From: Polytrichum commune
Lineage: Eukaryota > Streptophyta > Polytrichopsida > Polytrichales > Polytrichaceae
NCBI GenBank assembly: GCA_950295325.1
Contig: OX485809.1
Coordinates: 15,316,001 to 15,380,000, forward strand
Direction: 5' to 3'
Length of the DNA stretch: 64,000 bases
Shown: positions 23,075 to 33,034 of the stretch, piece after piece
Layout of the letters: every line of letters begins with the position of its first letter
Position numbering within the stretch: the stretch's first letter is position 1
Position numbers and translations under genes: made by a program
The notes under the pieces: generated by a model
Databases searched by the model: none
The model's input: only the letters and a program-made list of their open reading frames with translations
Told to the model about the DNA's origin: nothing

Positions 23075-24026
23075 ACCGTAGTTTACTAGCAGGTTAGGCA
23101 ACTTGCTGCCTAATATTTAATTAAAGTTCAAAAAGTAGGTTCGGCACCTAAAAATAGTATATTCATATTTTCGGCAATTTTCTCTTTTAATTTTTAAAAA
23201 TTCGGCTTACATTCATTTTTAATTTTCTATTTCAACTTATATCTTGTACATCTCTCTTGCATTGAATGACAAGTAAGATGTGAGTGAAGATTTGAGAATG
23301 CTCTGTGCTTTATGCAAGTAGAGTGGAGTTGTGTTCAACAATGCATATGGGATATGTAAACTTTGAGGTGAAGCACCTAGTTAGACGTCATTTTTATAAC
23401 ACGCATAACTTTTGCATAGAGTCTTCAAATGACATAAAATTTGTTGGAGGTGAAATATTACTTGATTTCTAAACTTTTCTTAGACCAACAAAATTCCAAA
23501 AAAGTTGATCTTCTATGCACAAATGAGCTCCAAAAAACTGTTATGAACGCATTTTAATTTTTTGATCTTTACACGGCTGCAATGTTTTGTCCATATCTTT
23601 TGCATAAAGACTTATTTTGACACAAAACTTGTTGGAGGTGGAAGAAGGATTGATTTCTCAACTTTTGTTAGTTGGACAAAATTCTATAAAAACTTCATCT
23701 TCTATGCTCAATTGGACTCCAAAAATTTGTGTACAACACATTTGAAAAGCCTCGCCTAGAGGCTTGCTACTTCTTAAACCATATTCTTTGTGGACTAATG
23801 TACGTGAGCTTGATTACAAAAGGAGCACCTTCTCTCCCTCAAAATTCACATATGCTTCCATTGTAAGTAAAACTCTGGTGAGAAGTACAAATTTCTTACT
23901 TTTAGGCAATTTTGAAAAATAATTAATTTTATATTCGGCAAAAAATGCCAATAATATTCCAAAATTTTAGGAATCTATTTTTAGAATTATTTTGTGCCGA
24001 ACCTGCTATTAAACTACGGTACTCGT
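23075..24026. mobile_element. non-autonomous DNA transposon, about 950 bp
   Basis: The left end TACCGTAGTTTACTAGCAGG is matched by the inverted right end (reverse complement TACCGTAGTTTAATAGCAGG), followed on both sides by TTAGGCA / TTCGGCA. Repeated TTCGGCA-type motifs lie inside both ends, as in many DNA transposons with subterminal repeats. A TA dinucleotide sits at each outer edge, which would fit a TA target site. No transposase is encoded. Confidence 0.8.
23397..23748. repeat. internal direct duplication in the 23-kb element
   Basis: Two units of about 165 bp (23397-23555, 23575-23748) share CTTTTGCATA(G/A)AG, ACATAAAATTTGTTGGAGGT / ACACAAAACTTGTTGGAGGT, TTGATTTCT(A/C)AACTTTT and CATCTTCTATGC(A/T)CAA. 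They make up most of the element's interior. Confidence 0.75.
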
Positions 24027-24690
24027 CAAATGAGTTAGCCATATGAAGTTTGAATGGAGTTACCGATCAAGGACTATGCTTGTCATGCGTTTTTTGTGGG
24101 CCTTTCTAGTTTCTAATGACATTACTTTTTTTTTGATTGGCGTTATTATCTTCATAGTGAGGGAAAATGCATAGAAGCAAGAGAGTAACTTTTGTAGGTT
24201 AGTATTTTCCTAAAGTTTTGTGGATGTACTCCTTTAGTGCGATAATACCGAGAAATAAACTTTCCTCTTTAAGGACGGTTCCACTTTTCAACCCAAGTAG
24301 GCTGGGTATCATTGGCTTTGTTCTATTGCATAACCTATTGTGTCGGATGGCTAAGATATCTAAGCTCACTATTTTGTCCTATACTATTCAAAGGCCACAA
24401 CATTATTCAAAAGGATCACATGCACTTTTTCTCAAGAAACCAAATGACTTTGAAGGGTGTCAAAATCCGTGGTTAATGATTCCTAGAACCAAAGCGATTG
24501 AAAATCATTTGAAGTTGAGGTCATGAAGTTGGAAATGTATACATATTGTATATTACATATAGTAGACCTAATTAGTGGGTATCACGACATGGAAGTAGGT
24601 CAATGCGCGTTAAGTAGTGGGCCTTGGGTGGACACAAATAAGTTATGTCTCTCAACCCATCACCAAGCTTACCCAATACATTCAGATTTA

Positions 24691-24968
24691 CTCCCTCCAT
24701 CCCAAAATGATTGTTTGTGTTCCTAACTTTGATGAGATTAAGGCCTGCTAACTATTGACCAAGTAGTTGTAAGTGTGACTCTTATAATAGAAAACATCGA
24801 CTACTCTGAAACGCCCCCCTGAAGTTGCGGTGTCAAAAGACTTCTTGATGATGAAAGTTTGGTGCAAAAATATTCATCTTTGAGCCTCAAATTTCTAGCT
24901 GGGCACATAAACCGGACAATCATTTTGGGACCCCAGGAGGTAAGACACCCATTTTGGGACGGAGGGAG
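24691..24968. mobile_element. Stowaway-like MITE
   Basis: The left end is CTCCCTCCATCCCAAAATG and the right end reads (reverse complement) CTCCCTCCGTCCCAAAATG. This is the terminal sequence well known from Stowaway elements of grasses and other plants. Length is 278 bp. The left end is preceded by TA; the right TA is not intact. A third copy of the TCCCAAAATGATTGT motif lies just inside the right end. Confidence 0.85.
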
Positions 24969-25736
24969 TTGCATTTTATGACTAACTTCTCACTTGTAGG
25001 GAAAGGAATATTGTCACCAATGGTTGCTCACCATGTGGAGCTTGTTGTGGGGCCCCAAGATTGTGAGTGCATATGTAGTTGACAAACGCATTTCCGATAA
25101 CTTAAGCAATTTTGCATAAGTGTAGTACATGTGTGATACTAGAGTGGTTGTTCATGGTTTCGAAATTGATATCACAATGTTTAACAATCAAGAAGAAATA
25201 TCAAAAATAAAAAATTGTTTTCCAAGTTTTGAAATTATTGTAAATTTTCAAAGGCAAGATTCTCTCCCAACCCATACTTGCAGCATAGTCAACCTAATTC
25301 CGATAACTAGGAGATGAAAACTTGAGTACAATCAATGCTCTTTTAAAGGTCCCAAATCTGTGTCATTTTAACTTACTTTTTCCATCATGCCGAAAGTGAA
25401 GGTGACATGTGTGAAACTTCATGGCTTCTTCCATCACTTTAGAAAATGACCGCTACATGTGTGGAACCCAGAGTCCGGGGAGTTTTTTACCAAAATCGGT
25501 AGATTTCCGATCTTTTATGAAAAGATTCGGATTTTTATTTTTTTGATCGGAAGCTACCTAAATCCAATTTTTTTTGTCGGTTAAATTCCGATATTTAACT
25601 TTCTCATTCGGTAATTTTCCGATTTTGTGAATTTCAATTCGGTATGTTTCCGAAGATTTGTATTGTATGTCGGATTTGTTTTTTTTAATATTATAAAAAA
25701 ATTGGTATTATGCTTTTAAATGGGCGAATTTGAATA

Positions 25737-26175
25737 AAGACAGACTGCAGAAATAAGCATTTCGATGGGTAAGCTATGAATCAAGACAACCTGCAGTAAT
25801 AAGCATTTCGATCTACAGAAATAAGCATTTCGATGTGCAGAAATAAGCATTTTAATCTGCAAAAATAAGCATTTCGATGGGTAAGCTCTGAATCAAGACA
25901 GCCCGCAGAAATAAGCATTTCGATAGGTAAGGGCTGAATCAAAACAGACTGCAGAAATAAGCATTTCGATGGGTAAAGGCTGAATCAAGACAGACTGCAT
26001 AAATAAGCATTTCGATGGGTACCTCTTAATCAAAATAGACTGCAGAAATAAGCATTTCGATGGGTAAGGGCTGAATCAAAACAGACTGTAGAAATAAGCA
26101 TTTCAATGGGTGAGCTCTGAATCAAGATAGACTAAAGAAATAAGCATTTCGATGGGTAAGCTCTGAATCAAGACA
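25737..26175. repeat. tandem array, 46-bp unit with shortened 22-bp units
   Basis: Eleven occurrences of AATAAGCATTT in units of the type GACAGACTGCAGAAATAAGC plus ATTTCGATGGGTAAGCTCTG plus AATCAA. Two or three units near 25800-25860 lack the second half and are 22 bp long. Read on the minus strand each unit contains GCTTATTTCTGCAG, which looks like an intron 3' end. The array lies inside the 25479-26950 element. Confidence 0.92.
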
Positions 26176-26345
26176 AAATCAAGGTCGCAAAGGCTAGCAC
26201 AAACTCCTCTTCGCAGTGTCGCACCCAAATGAAGATGAATCTAGCAGAAGCGGAAGAGCAGTACAGAGAGCATTCAACACAGAGAGAAATCCCGATGGAG
26301 GAGTGAGATACTCTGCAGAAAGGACTGCAGCTCTTTATACTCGTG
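26176..26345 (-). promoter_or_regulatory. promoter/5'-leader-like segment inside a transposon
   Basis: On the minus strand TATAAAG (26334-26340) is followed some 30-40 bases later by ATCTCACTCC and a leader of about 120 bases. A splice-like region and then the tandem array follow. Base composition is richer in GC than the rest of the element. It may be a captured host promoter; no coding frame that could be recognised follows. Confidence 0.3.
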
Positions 26346-26526
26346 ACAGAGGGTCCTTGGATGCTTAGAGCGGCTCAAAACCCTAATCGGCCTTGTGAAC
26401 GGAACCTTCCCTAAATTACTTAGCCTTCATGGTTCTTAGAATCTTAACCTTATGAGTTATGACTCTAATATTAGGGATAGGGAATTTAGATGAATAGATG
26501 ATAGATGATAGATGATAGATGAATAG

Positions 26527-26577
26527 ATGATAGATGAATCTAGCAGAAGCACCGGACGCTAGATTCATCTATCATCT
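26527..26577. repeat. hairpin next to GATAGAT microsatellite
   Basis: ATGATAGATGAATCTAGC and GCTAGATTCATCTATCAT are exact inverted arms of 18 bp around a 13-nt loop (AGAAGCACCGGAC). A run of GATAGAT(GA) repeats precedes it from about 26490. Confidence 0.9.
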
Positions 26578-26616
26578 GTCCCCTCATTAGCTAGTGTGTC
26601 GGCTATTCCATTTCCG
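26578..26616 (-). mobile_element. 39-bp LINE RNase H fragment
   Basis: The reverse complement is identical over 39 bases to 28554-28592, the segment of LINE copy C that encodes GNGIADTLANEG. Matches on both sides stop abruptly. It is too short to be an insertion by normal LINE truncation at the 3' end, so it was probably copied in during repair. Confidence 0.85.
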
Positions 26617-26950
26617 ACGCATGCACCTCAAGCTTGCCAAACATGGAAGGTTTTGTAAGAAACTCCCTACCAAACTCATTTGAATTAAAGGATAACTCTA
26701 TTACCCTAGTAAAAAAAACCGCCCTATCCCTAATCCCTTCGGCTACTTGCCTAAAATTTAAAAATTGGCTCGGTAAATATCCTAAAATATGATGCCTCAA
26801 CCGGCTATATTGCCGATATTTTCTCATTTCAACCGGTCAATTTCCGACCTTTCTAATTTTAAGTCGGTACCTCGTCCGAATCATTGCAAACTCATTCGGA
26901 AATCTTTAAAAAATATCGGCTAGCTCGTAACTAAAGTTCGGTACTCCCCG

Positions 26951-28469
26951 TTCATTGGTGGAACCTCATGGCTTCAAGGGGTTTTATAATACGATATGAA
27001 GATTGGGGGGGGGGGGGGGGGGGGGTTATTGGAATTGGGTAAGTCTACTCTATTCAAGAAATATAATGGATGTGGTACCCGAGACACTCATGATTCAATA
27101 TGAATATGTGTTCTTTTTGTGTGTTCTTGGGACATGTGGGTCAATCTAATCAAAGCAGGAGCTATCAATAATGCAAACATGGTAGAGTGTGGAGGTTGTA
27201 TCTAGGTTTAGAGAAGAGAACAGAGGCCCACTACTTGGTATTGTCATGAAAAATGAAAGCATTGCTTTGTGATTGGAATGAAATGAGTTCAAGTGGTAAA
27301 TGGGTATACTGTACCTACCTCCTAAACTTGTCACAAATTTAGGGCACTGAAATGATGCATTCGACCAGTCTATAATTGCTATGTAAGGTAGAGCATGCTA
27401 AAACCAACACCCTACCCAAAACCAACACCCTACCCAAAACCAACACCTATAATCTTGCAAAATTGATAAAAAAAAAAATTGATTTTATGATACTATCCTC
27501 TACCCTAATATCAAGCTCCCATTATTGCTTTGAGTCATCCAACATTAAAACTTTGAACCCTTATAACTTTTGCATACATAACTCAAATAAGACATGTTTT
27601 GGTGCTTTAGACTCCTCTTTCAATTGCTAACGAGCATCTCATACTCTATCACTATAGTACTAGTAGATACACTCAGCAATTAAAGTGATGTTTTTAGCAC
27701 CATCTACCTTAATCCTCGATACAATCACAAGATGTTGACTTTGTAGCCTGGGGCCCTGGTGTTTTAATTTCCTAAATTTGGGGACATATTCTGTCATTGT
27801 AAGTTATATATATGCCAGTCAGTTTGGTGGTGATAACCTGGAATCTTGACCACTAGAAATTCTACCACTAATACAGCTTCTCATAAATCCTCGAACAATG
27901 AGCAAGAATAAAATTTACAATTGTAGATGCTTCGATGAACGATTTGTATTGGGGAGTGCACCATGACTGACTCAATTCACAAGTTTCATGTCTACTAAGT
28001 TAGCATCATACACACACCAAACACTAATGAAATGGGGTGTTAAATCGGATAACTTTAGTTCCAAGGAGAGGAGTGCTTATGTATGTTTCATATCTTCACA
28101 CTACAATGTTCACTTTGTTTTGTGGCTCTCATGATGAAACTAGTTTCTTACAATTAATACACGAGGCTCTACATACATACATACATAGATTTGGAGTTAC
28201 GATGTTGGGTGGTCAAAGATTGTGAGAGATTGATAGTTGATTCACCTATAGAGGAGGTGAAACTCTCCCCTTTAAATAAATTATACATTTAAAGGGGAAA
28301 ATGTGGGCAACATAGTTGAAATCCACCTCTAAATTGTTTAGAGGTGTCAATAATGGGACTCTGTGGTGTTGTTTTAAAGGTAGGTTTCCATGTACCAGTT
28401 GTTCAAGCAAAGGAAATTGGACTTCGTTGTGGAAGGGATCTCCCAACATTTTGTTGGTTGAGCACTTTC
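26951..28469. other. intergenic, repeats only
   Basis: It contains a run of 21 G (27005-27025), a short direct repeat CCAACACCCTACCCAAAA (27405-27440), a copy of the repeat seen at 21560-21925, and an inverted pair around 28250-28300 (CTCTCCCCTTTAAAT / ATTTAAAGGGGAAA). No gene was seen. Confidence 0.5.
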
Positions 28470-29690
28470 ATATTTGGTTGATAGCTTAAATATATGAGAG
28501 AGTACCCCACACAAAGTCCACATACACAAAGTAAGAGCACACTCAGGTATCACCGGAAATGGAATAGCCGACACACTAGCTAATGAGGGGACACTCAAAG
28601 AAAAACCAACCAATATATACCACACACATACACATAGCCCACCCTACTCCCTAGTGGCTAGCCAACTGCACAACAACCACACATGACAGAGCCATCCGTA
28701 ATCTACACACACTCATAACAAAAGAACACGGAAACCACAAAACAATATTAGCCAAAAATCAATTTCCATACGCAGACAAGTGGTTATCAAACACCCAAAA
28801 AAAGTAGAAGCTCTCCAATCAATTTTGGCACCCAAATCACCCAAACACTAAAATTCAGATATGCCCAATACATGGGCAACCACAGGTTAAACATCTTCTG
28901 GCCCCTCACATACCAAAATCCTAACTGTACATTATGCCATAAAAATGAAAAAGACACATGGCCCCACCTCCTATCTACATGTGACCAACCCATACTTAAA
29001 AAGACTCAAAATTGCTAGACATAACAAGGCAGTACACCTCATCACTCATACACTACAAGCCAATAAAAACACTTGGTTCTTCACCCTGACCAATGCAGGC
29101 CATCTTAACAACCAACCACAAGAACATACATTCCCAGAATGGCTCCTTCAATGCACATGCCCCCAAAGACCATGCCAATGCCAAGCCAAACTATGACTAG
29201 ACATCTTGTGCATGATCGGAGCCCCAACCCAAACACAATTACCCATATTACCATCCCCCAACCACATAGTCCAATTCATCGAATTCACATATGGCCATGA
29301 TAGATTCCTCGAACAAGCCCTCACACATAAGCACACCAAATATGACCCACTAATTAACGCCATCCAAAATAATGGATGGAAAACCAACCCCCTTATTACC
29401 AACACGGCTAGAGTAAGAGGAGTCATACATGAACACTCCATAGACAAACTCACAAAACTAAAAATCCCAAAGTCCAGCATTAGAAACCTCATGAAAGGCA
29501 TACACCAAAACACTATCAAATACCTCACATACCTATTACTAAACAAGAGAAAATTAGACAACAAACAAACACATGCCCCCCCCCCCCACATTAAAACTAG
29601 TACACCACCAGAGCCCACCTCCCAAAGGAGGCATAACACCTTATACTGCACCACGGAATACCGTGATTGGAGTCAGGCCAACGACCTCAT
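28470..29690 (+). pseudogene. LINE remnant with RNase H domain (family 1, copy C)
   Basis: The longest LINE copy. It starts inside the RNase H domain (HKVRAHSGITGNGIADTLAN at 28525, containing the late catalytic Asp of RNase H) and continues through frameshifts. A Cys/His motif follows (CTLCHKNEKDTWPHLLSTC, with a stop or shift nearby), then FPEWLLQCTCPQRPCQCQ. The last domain reads IVQFIEFTYGHDRFLEQALT and YLLLNKRKLDNKQ. RNase H downstream of reverse transcriptase is known in several plant and algal LINE lineages. The reverse transcriptase itself is missing, and stop codons interrupt the frame. Confidence 0.8.
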
Positions 29691-29850
29691 ATTCATGTTG
29701 GTATTTCTATGCGGGCGTTATTTTTTCTTTTCTTATGAGAGAGTAGATATGCCTTATTGTCAACAAAGCAAGTTGGATTGTGGGCCGTGGGGGTCATCCA
29801 ATCTATCTATCTTCTTCTTCTTCTTCTTCTTTTTTTAAATTTTTTTAAAT

Positions 29851-30034
29851 TTTTTTTTTGAGACAGAAGGCCGACATGCCAGCGCCAAAGCACAGGAGGC
29901 AGTTCACCACCTGGCAAGTTTTCCGTCAAGTAGAGAGGAGATTTCACAGCCGGGATTCGAACCGCCAACCTCTTCCTTGAGATTTGGGTATCCCTCTACC
30001 ATCACCCGGTAGTTTAAGGTCATCTCGGACCAAC
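29851..30034 (-). mobile_element. tRNA-derived SINE with poly-A tail
   Basis: On the minus strand it starts near GATGACCTTAAACTACCGGG and has a perfect box B (GGTTCGAATCC) in GGCGGTTCGAATCCCGGC. It runs through CTACTTGACGGAAAACTTGC and ends GTCGGCCTTCTGTCTC plus a run of A (T run at 29851-29859 on the plus strand). The length of about 185 bp fits plant SINEs. It sits directly downstream of LINE copy C. A second partial copy is at 14928-15080. Confidence 0.85.
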
Positions 30035-30879
30035 AATCTATCTATCTTGAGTGTGCCTAGATTTCAACAAATCATATCCCCCCCCCCCACACCAACATGT
30101 TTATGCAAATCATTTAATTCAATCTTCCCCTCCAAGTCAAAGTCAGTTTTCCAACATAGAGAGGCGGTTAACTCCCTTTCTTCATACTCCAACCTCTCTC
30201 TATAATTGTGCCAGCCACCAATTCTTGTTCTCTCTATTGAAATGAAGCATACATTCATTGGGATGGGGATTGGTTTAAATTCATCATCTAGTGGCTTTCA
30301 CCAACGTAGCCAGAAAATGGAAGTGTGCCGTAAGCAATTTCCAAGACTCTTTTTCACATGTGTCCAATGCACTAGGACCAATTCATAATGCATGATACCA
30401 ATACATTTTCATGATAGAACACACCAATATACCATGAATACCAACTTTTCATAATACATGGGCCAGTGCATTACAGTTGTGCAATTTCCACAATGTTATT
30501 TGTGTAGAGAAATATATCCGTTGACACAAAAGATAGGATGAAGACCACTCTACTTCAACATTCCCACATAATTACCCACACACATGTACACTAGGGGAGG
30601 TCACTCTAATTACAACTTAGTACCAAAATCATGAACCTTAGGATATCGGCCCGTTCCCTTAAATTCATTGAAAATAAGAAATATAAAAACATAAGTATAT
30701 ATACATGTACCCAACAATGTGGTGAAGAAGGTTACGAGTCATTTCAAAATAAAGTAAAAAAAAACAAGTATTCTTAAAATGTTTCCATGATACTCTCTAT
30801 TAGTAAAAATTCCCCATGTACTTTTCTTTTGTGTATACCCCCAATAAAACACCCCTTTCAATGCAAATCAATGACCAGG
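30035..30879. other. intergenic, nothing clear
   Basis: No domain-bearing frame was seen. A C-run lies at about 30079-30087. Confidence 0.4.
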
Positions 30880-31222
30880 AACAACCCTAAACTGCTAGTT
30901 ACAAACAAACCAGTTGAGTATGAGAAATAACTGGTTGAAGTCCAAGACTTCATGAAAATCGCCAATCATCGAGAAGAAGTCTATGGGCGATGAAAGCAAC
31001 TTCTGGCTTCTGATGAGGCCACGTTGCTTGTGCTTTCTCGACCGTCGGATTTGACCGATGTAACCCTCCTCCCCTGATCTCCTCCATCCATTGCGTTTTA
31101 GAGGAATCTATGAAATATACCTAAACTTAATAAAGGAAAACTGAAAACTGAAAACATCACAACATGTAACCAGTTGGACTTGGAAACACTAGGATTTTTG
31201 ACCGATTATGCCCAAAAAATTT
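30880..31222 (+). repeat. repeat family E, copy 2 (interrupted)
   Basis: It has the family's landmarks: AGTATGAGAAATAACTGGTT, GTCCAAGACTTCATGAAAAT, CATGTAACCAGTTGGACTTG and GATTTTTGACCGATTATGCC. Positions 30960-31085 are an extra block absent from copies 3 and 4 and found inverted at 12515-12665. Confidence 0.7.
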
Positions 31223-31654
31223 CCCGGACACTGATGCAAGTGTATTAGTGGTGAACTCCCAAGGCATGGGCACTTGCATTTACCTAGCAATACCAATAAC
31301 ACACTACTGTTGTCATCAAAAGGCAATCCCAATGACTGGCATTCCTTGTTGTAGACTCCATTCATGTCCCATTACTGTTCATGTGTACATCACAAGTATG
31401 CTTCAAGATTGCAAAACTGTTAATTTGTTCGACCCAAATGCTTACTGAGGGGCTGATCACACCAACCACTTCTAGCATCATCAATCAGCATCTCCGGCTG
31501 TAATAGTGTGAAAAATGCTGGGCCAACATCTATTTCTAAACATAATCCCTAGCAATTTCACGGTTGGAACCGGATTGCAAGTTTGATGTGATTGGGGCAT
31601 GAGTCTACACATTGTGTGTTACACTACTCTGCACTCCATCTCGCCTTGGAACAA

Positions 31655-31835
31655 TGAACAAGGAGAATCGACCGCTAGTTATAGATGAACCGGTGGAGTT
31701 TGAGAAATAACCAGGTTGAAGTTCAAGACTTCATGAAAATTACCGGTCATTCGAGAAGAATCAAGAGAATATTCCCCACATTCAATAAAGAAAAACTGAA
31801 AGATGTCAACATGTAACCAATTGGACTTGGACTAA
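31655..31835 (+). repeat. repeat family E, copy 3
   Basis: It has GGAGTTTGAGAAATAACCAG, GTTCAAGACTTCATGAAAAT and ACATGTAACCAATTGGACTT in the same order as copies 2 and 4. Confidence 0.7.
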
Positions 31836-31935
31836 CACTTGCATTGAAAGTAGTTGAACTTGGTAGAGTAAATTTACAGGTGCTTCAATGCGTAGGTCTC
31901 AGTTTCATTGTGAAACCAAGCGACCTCTTGTTGAT

Positions 31936-32203
31936 GGCTTGGGATTCGTGGCGTCTATTTAAACTCATCCATCATGGATGAAGGGGCTTCAGTAATAATA
32001 ATAATAATAATAATAATAAAGGCTCCCACAAGATTGAGGACCGATTCATTCCAATTTGGTATCACTAGATTAATTTGGGGTCATTGGACTCTAATTCTGG
32101 GAGTCAATTCATTTAAAAAGATTTTTTTTACAGGTTACAATATAATTCATTATGTTTTCACCTTTGCAATGGATGAGTTTACGTAGACACCACAAAGCCC
32201 TGG
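31936..32203. mobile_element. MITE family B, copy 1
   Basis: The left end GGGATTCGTGGCGTCTATTT plus AAACTCATCCATC is matched inverted at the right end (GATGAGTTTACGTAGACACC plus ACAAAGCCC). Length is about 268 bp. An AAT microsatellite lies inside at 31993-32018. Related copies are at 57443-57677 and 62290-62475. Confidence 0.8.
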
Positions 32204-32963
32204 TCCTTGTTGATGGTTGTGGGGGATTATTATATACCAAAGTATCTTCCGTTCTCATTCTTTGCATGGAAATGTTTCTAACCATCAATAAGGAATGTGG
32301 CCCTATTATAGGTGCTATCAAGCCCACAAACATTTTTGGCCTAGGAGTTGTCTCATCCACTTAGGAAATTATGAATCATAAACTTTCAAGTTTTTGAATT
32401 AGAGTTGAGATGTAAAAGTTATAATACGAGTCCAAAGATTTCCTTCTCTTGAAGGGTGTTCTCAACGGTGTTAACTACTGAACATGGAATGGCTACTTGG
32501 GGCATACACTTAATATCTTTTATGGTATCGGTTGCACCAAAACAACTGCTTTTGAATCCAACAACCCTATGCATGATAGCATATACCTCATCCTTGAATA
32601 AGAACCCACAAATTGTGTCACTTACAACCACCAACACACCATCATCACTTGGATTCGGTCATGGAACTTGAAACCCCGCAAACCAAAAATCCTCAAACCA
32701 AAAATCTTCTCACAACATGCAAGGAAACATCTTGCTCCAAACCAACAAAGAAATCAACAATAATCTAGACCTTGAAACCTAATTTGAACAAGACTTAGGT
32801 TTCATGATAAGGGATGATAGAGAAATTTCTCTTAAGTTTAAGTAGACCATAAAACCTTCCTAAATTGAAATTTCTTGACCCCTTTCTCTGTATGTCATGT
32901 CATGTTATTTTATGTTATGTTTGCTTCTTTTTTTGTGGGTCTTATGGGTTTTGTTTTGTTGTG

Positions 32964-33034
<71 letters not shown>

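Larger units (their letters stand above)
25479..26950. mobile_element. non-autonomous DNA transposon with CGGGGAGT ends and TCGG subterminal repeats
   Basis: It begins CGGGGAGT and ends ACTCCCCG, so the inverted ends are short. Inside both ends are many TCGG / CCGA motifs (TCGGTAGATTTCCGA, ATTCGGTAATTTTCCGA on the left; TTTCCGACC, AAGTCGGTACC, ATTCGGAAAT on the right). The core holds a 46-bp tandem array, a promoter-like GC-richer segment (26170-26400), a GATAGAT microsatellite with hairpin, and a 39-bp LINE-derived piece. No transposase was seen. The right end (reverse complement AGTACCGAACTTTAG) resembles that of the 23075 element (AGTACCGTAGTTTAATAG), so the two may be related. Confidence 0.65.

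Noticed and set aside
25737-26175. CRISPR-like array
   Set aside because: Repeats and the sequence between them are both conserved, the setting is a plant nuclear DNA element, and no cas genes exist nearby.
29148-29654. 168-aa minus-strand ORF
   Set aside because: Shadow of the LINE C-terminal frame on the plus strand.
29930-29980. tRNA gene
   Set aside because: A perfect box B occurs, but no cloverleaf with acceptor stem can be formed and the unit continues into a SINE body with poly-A.
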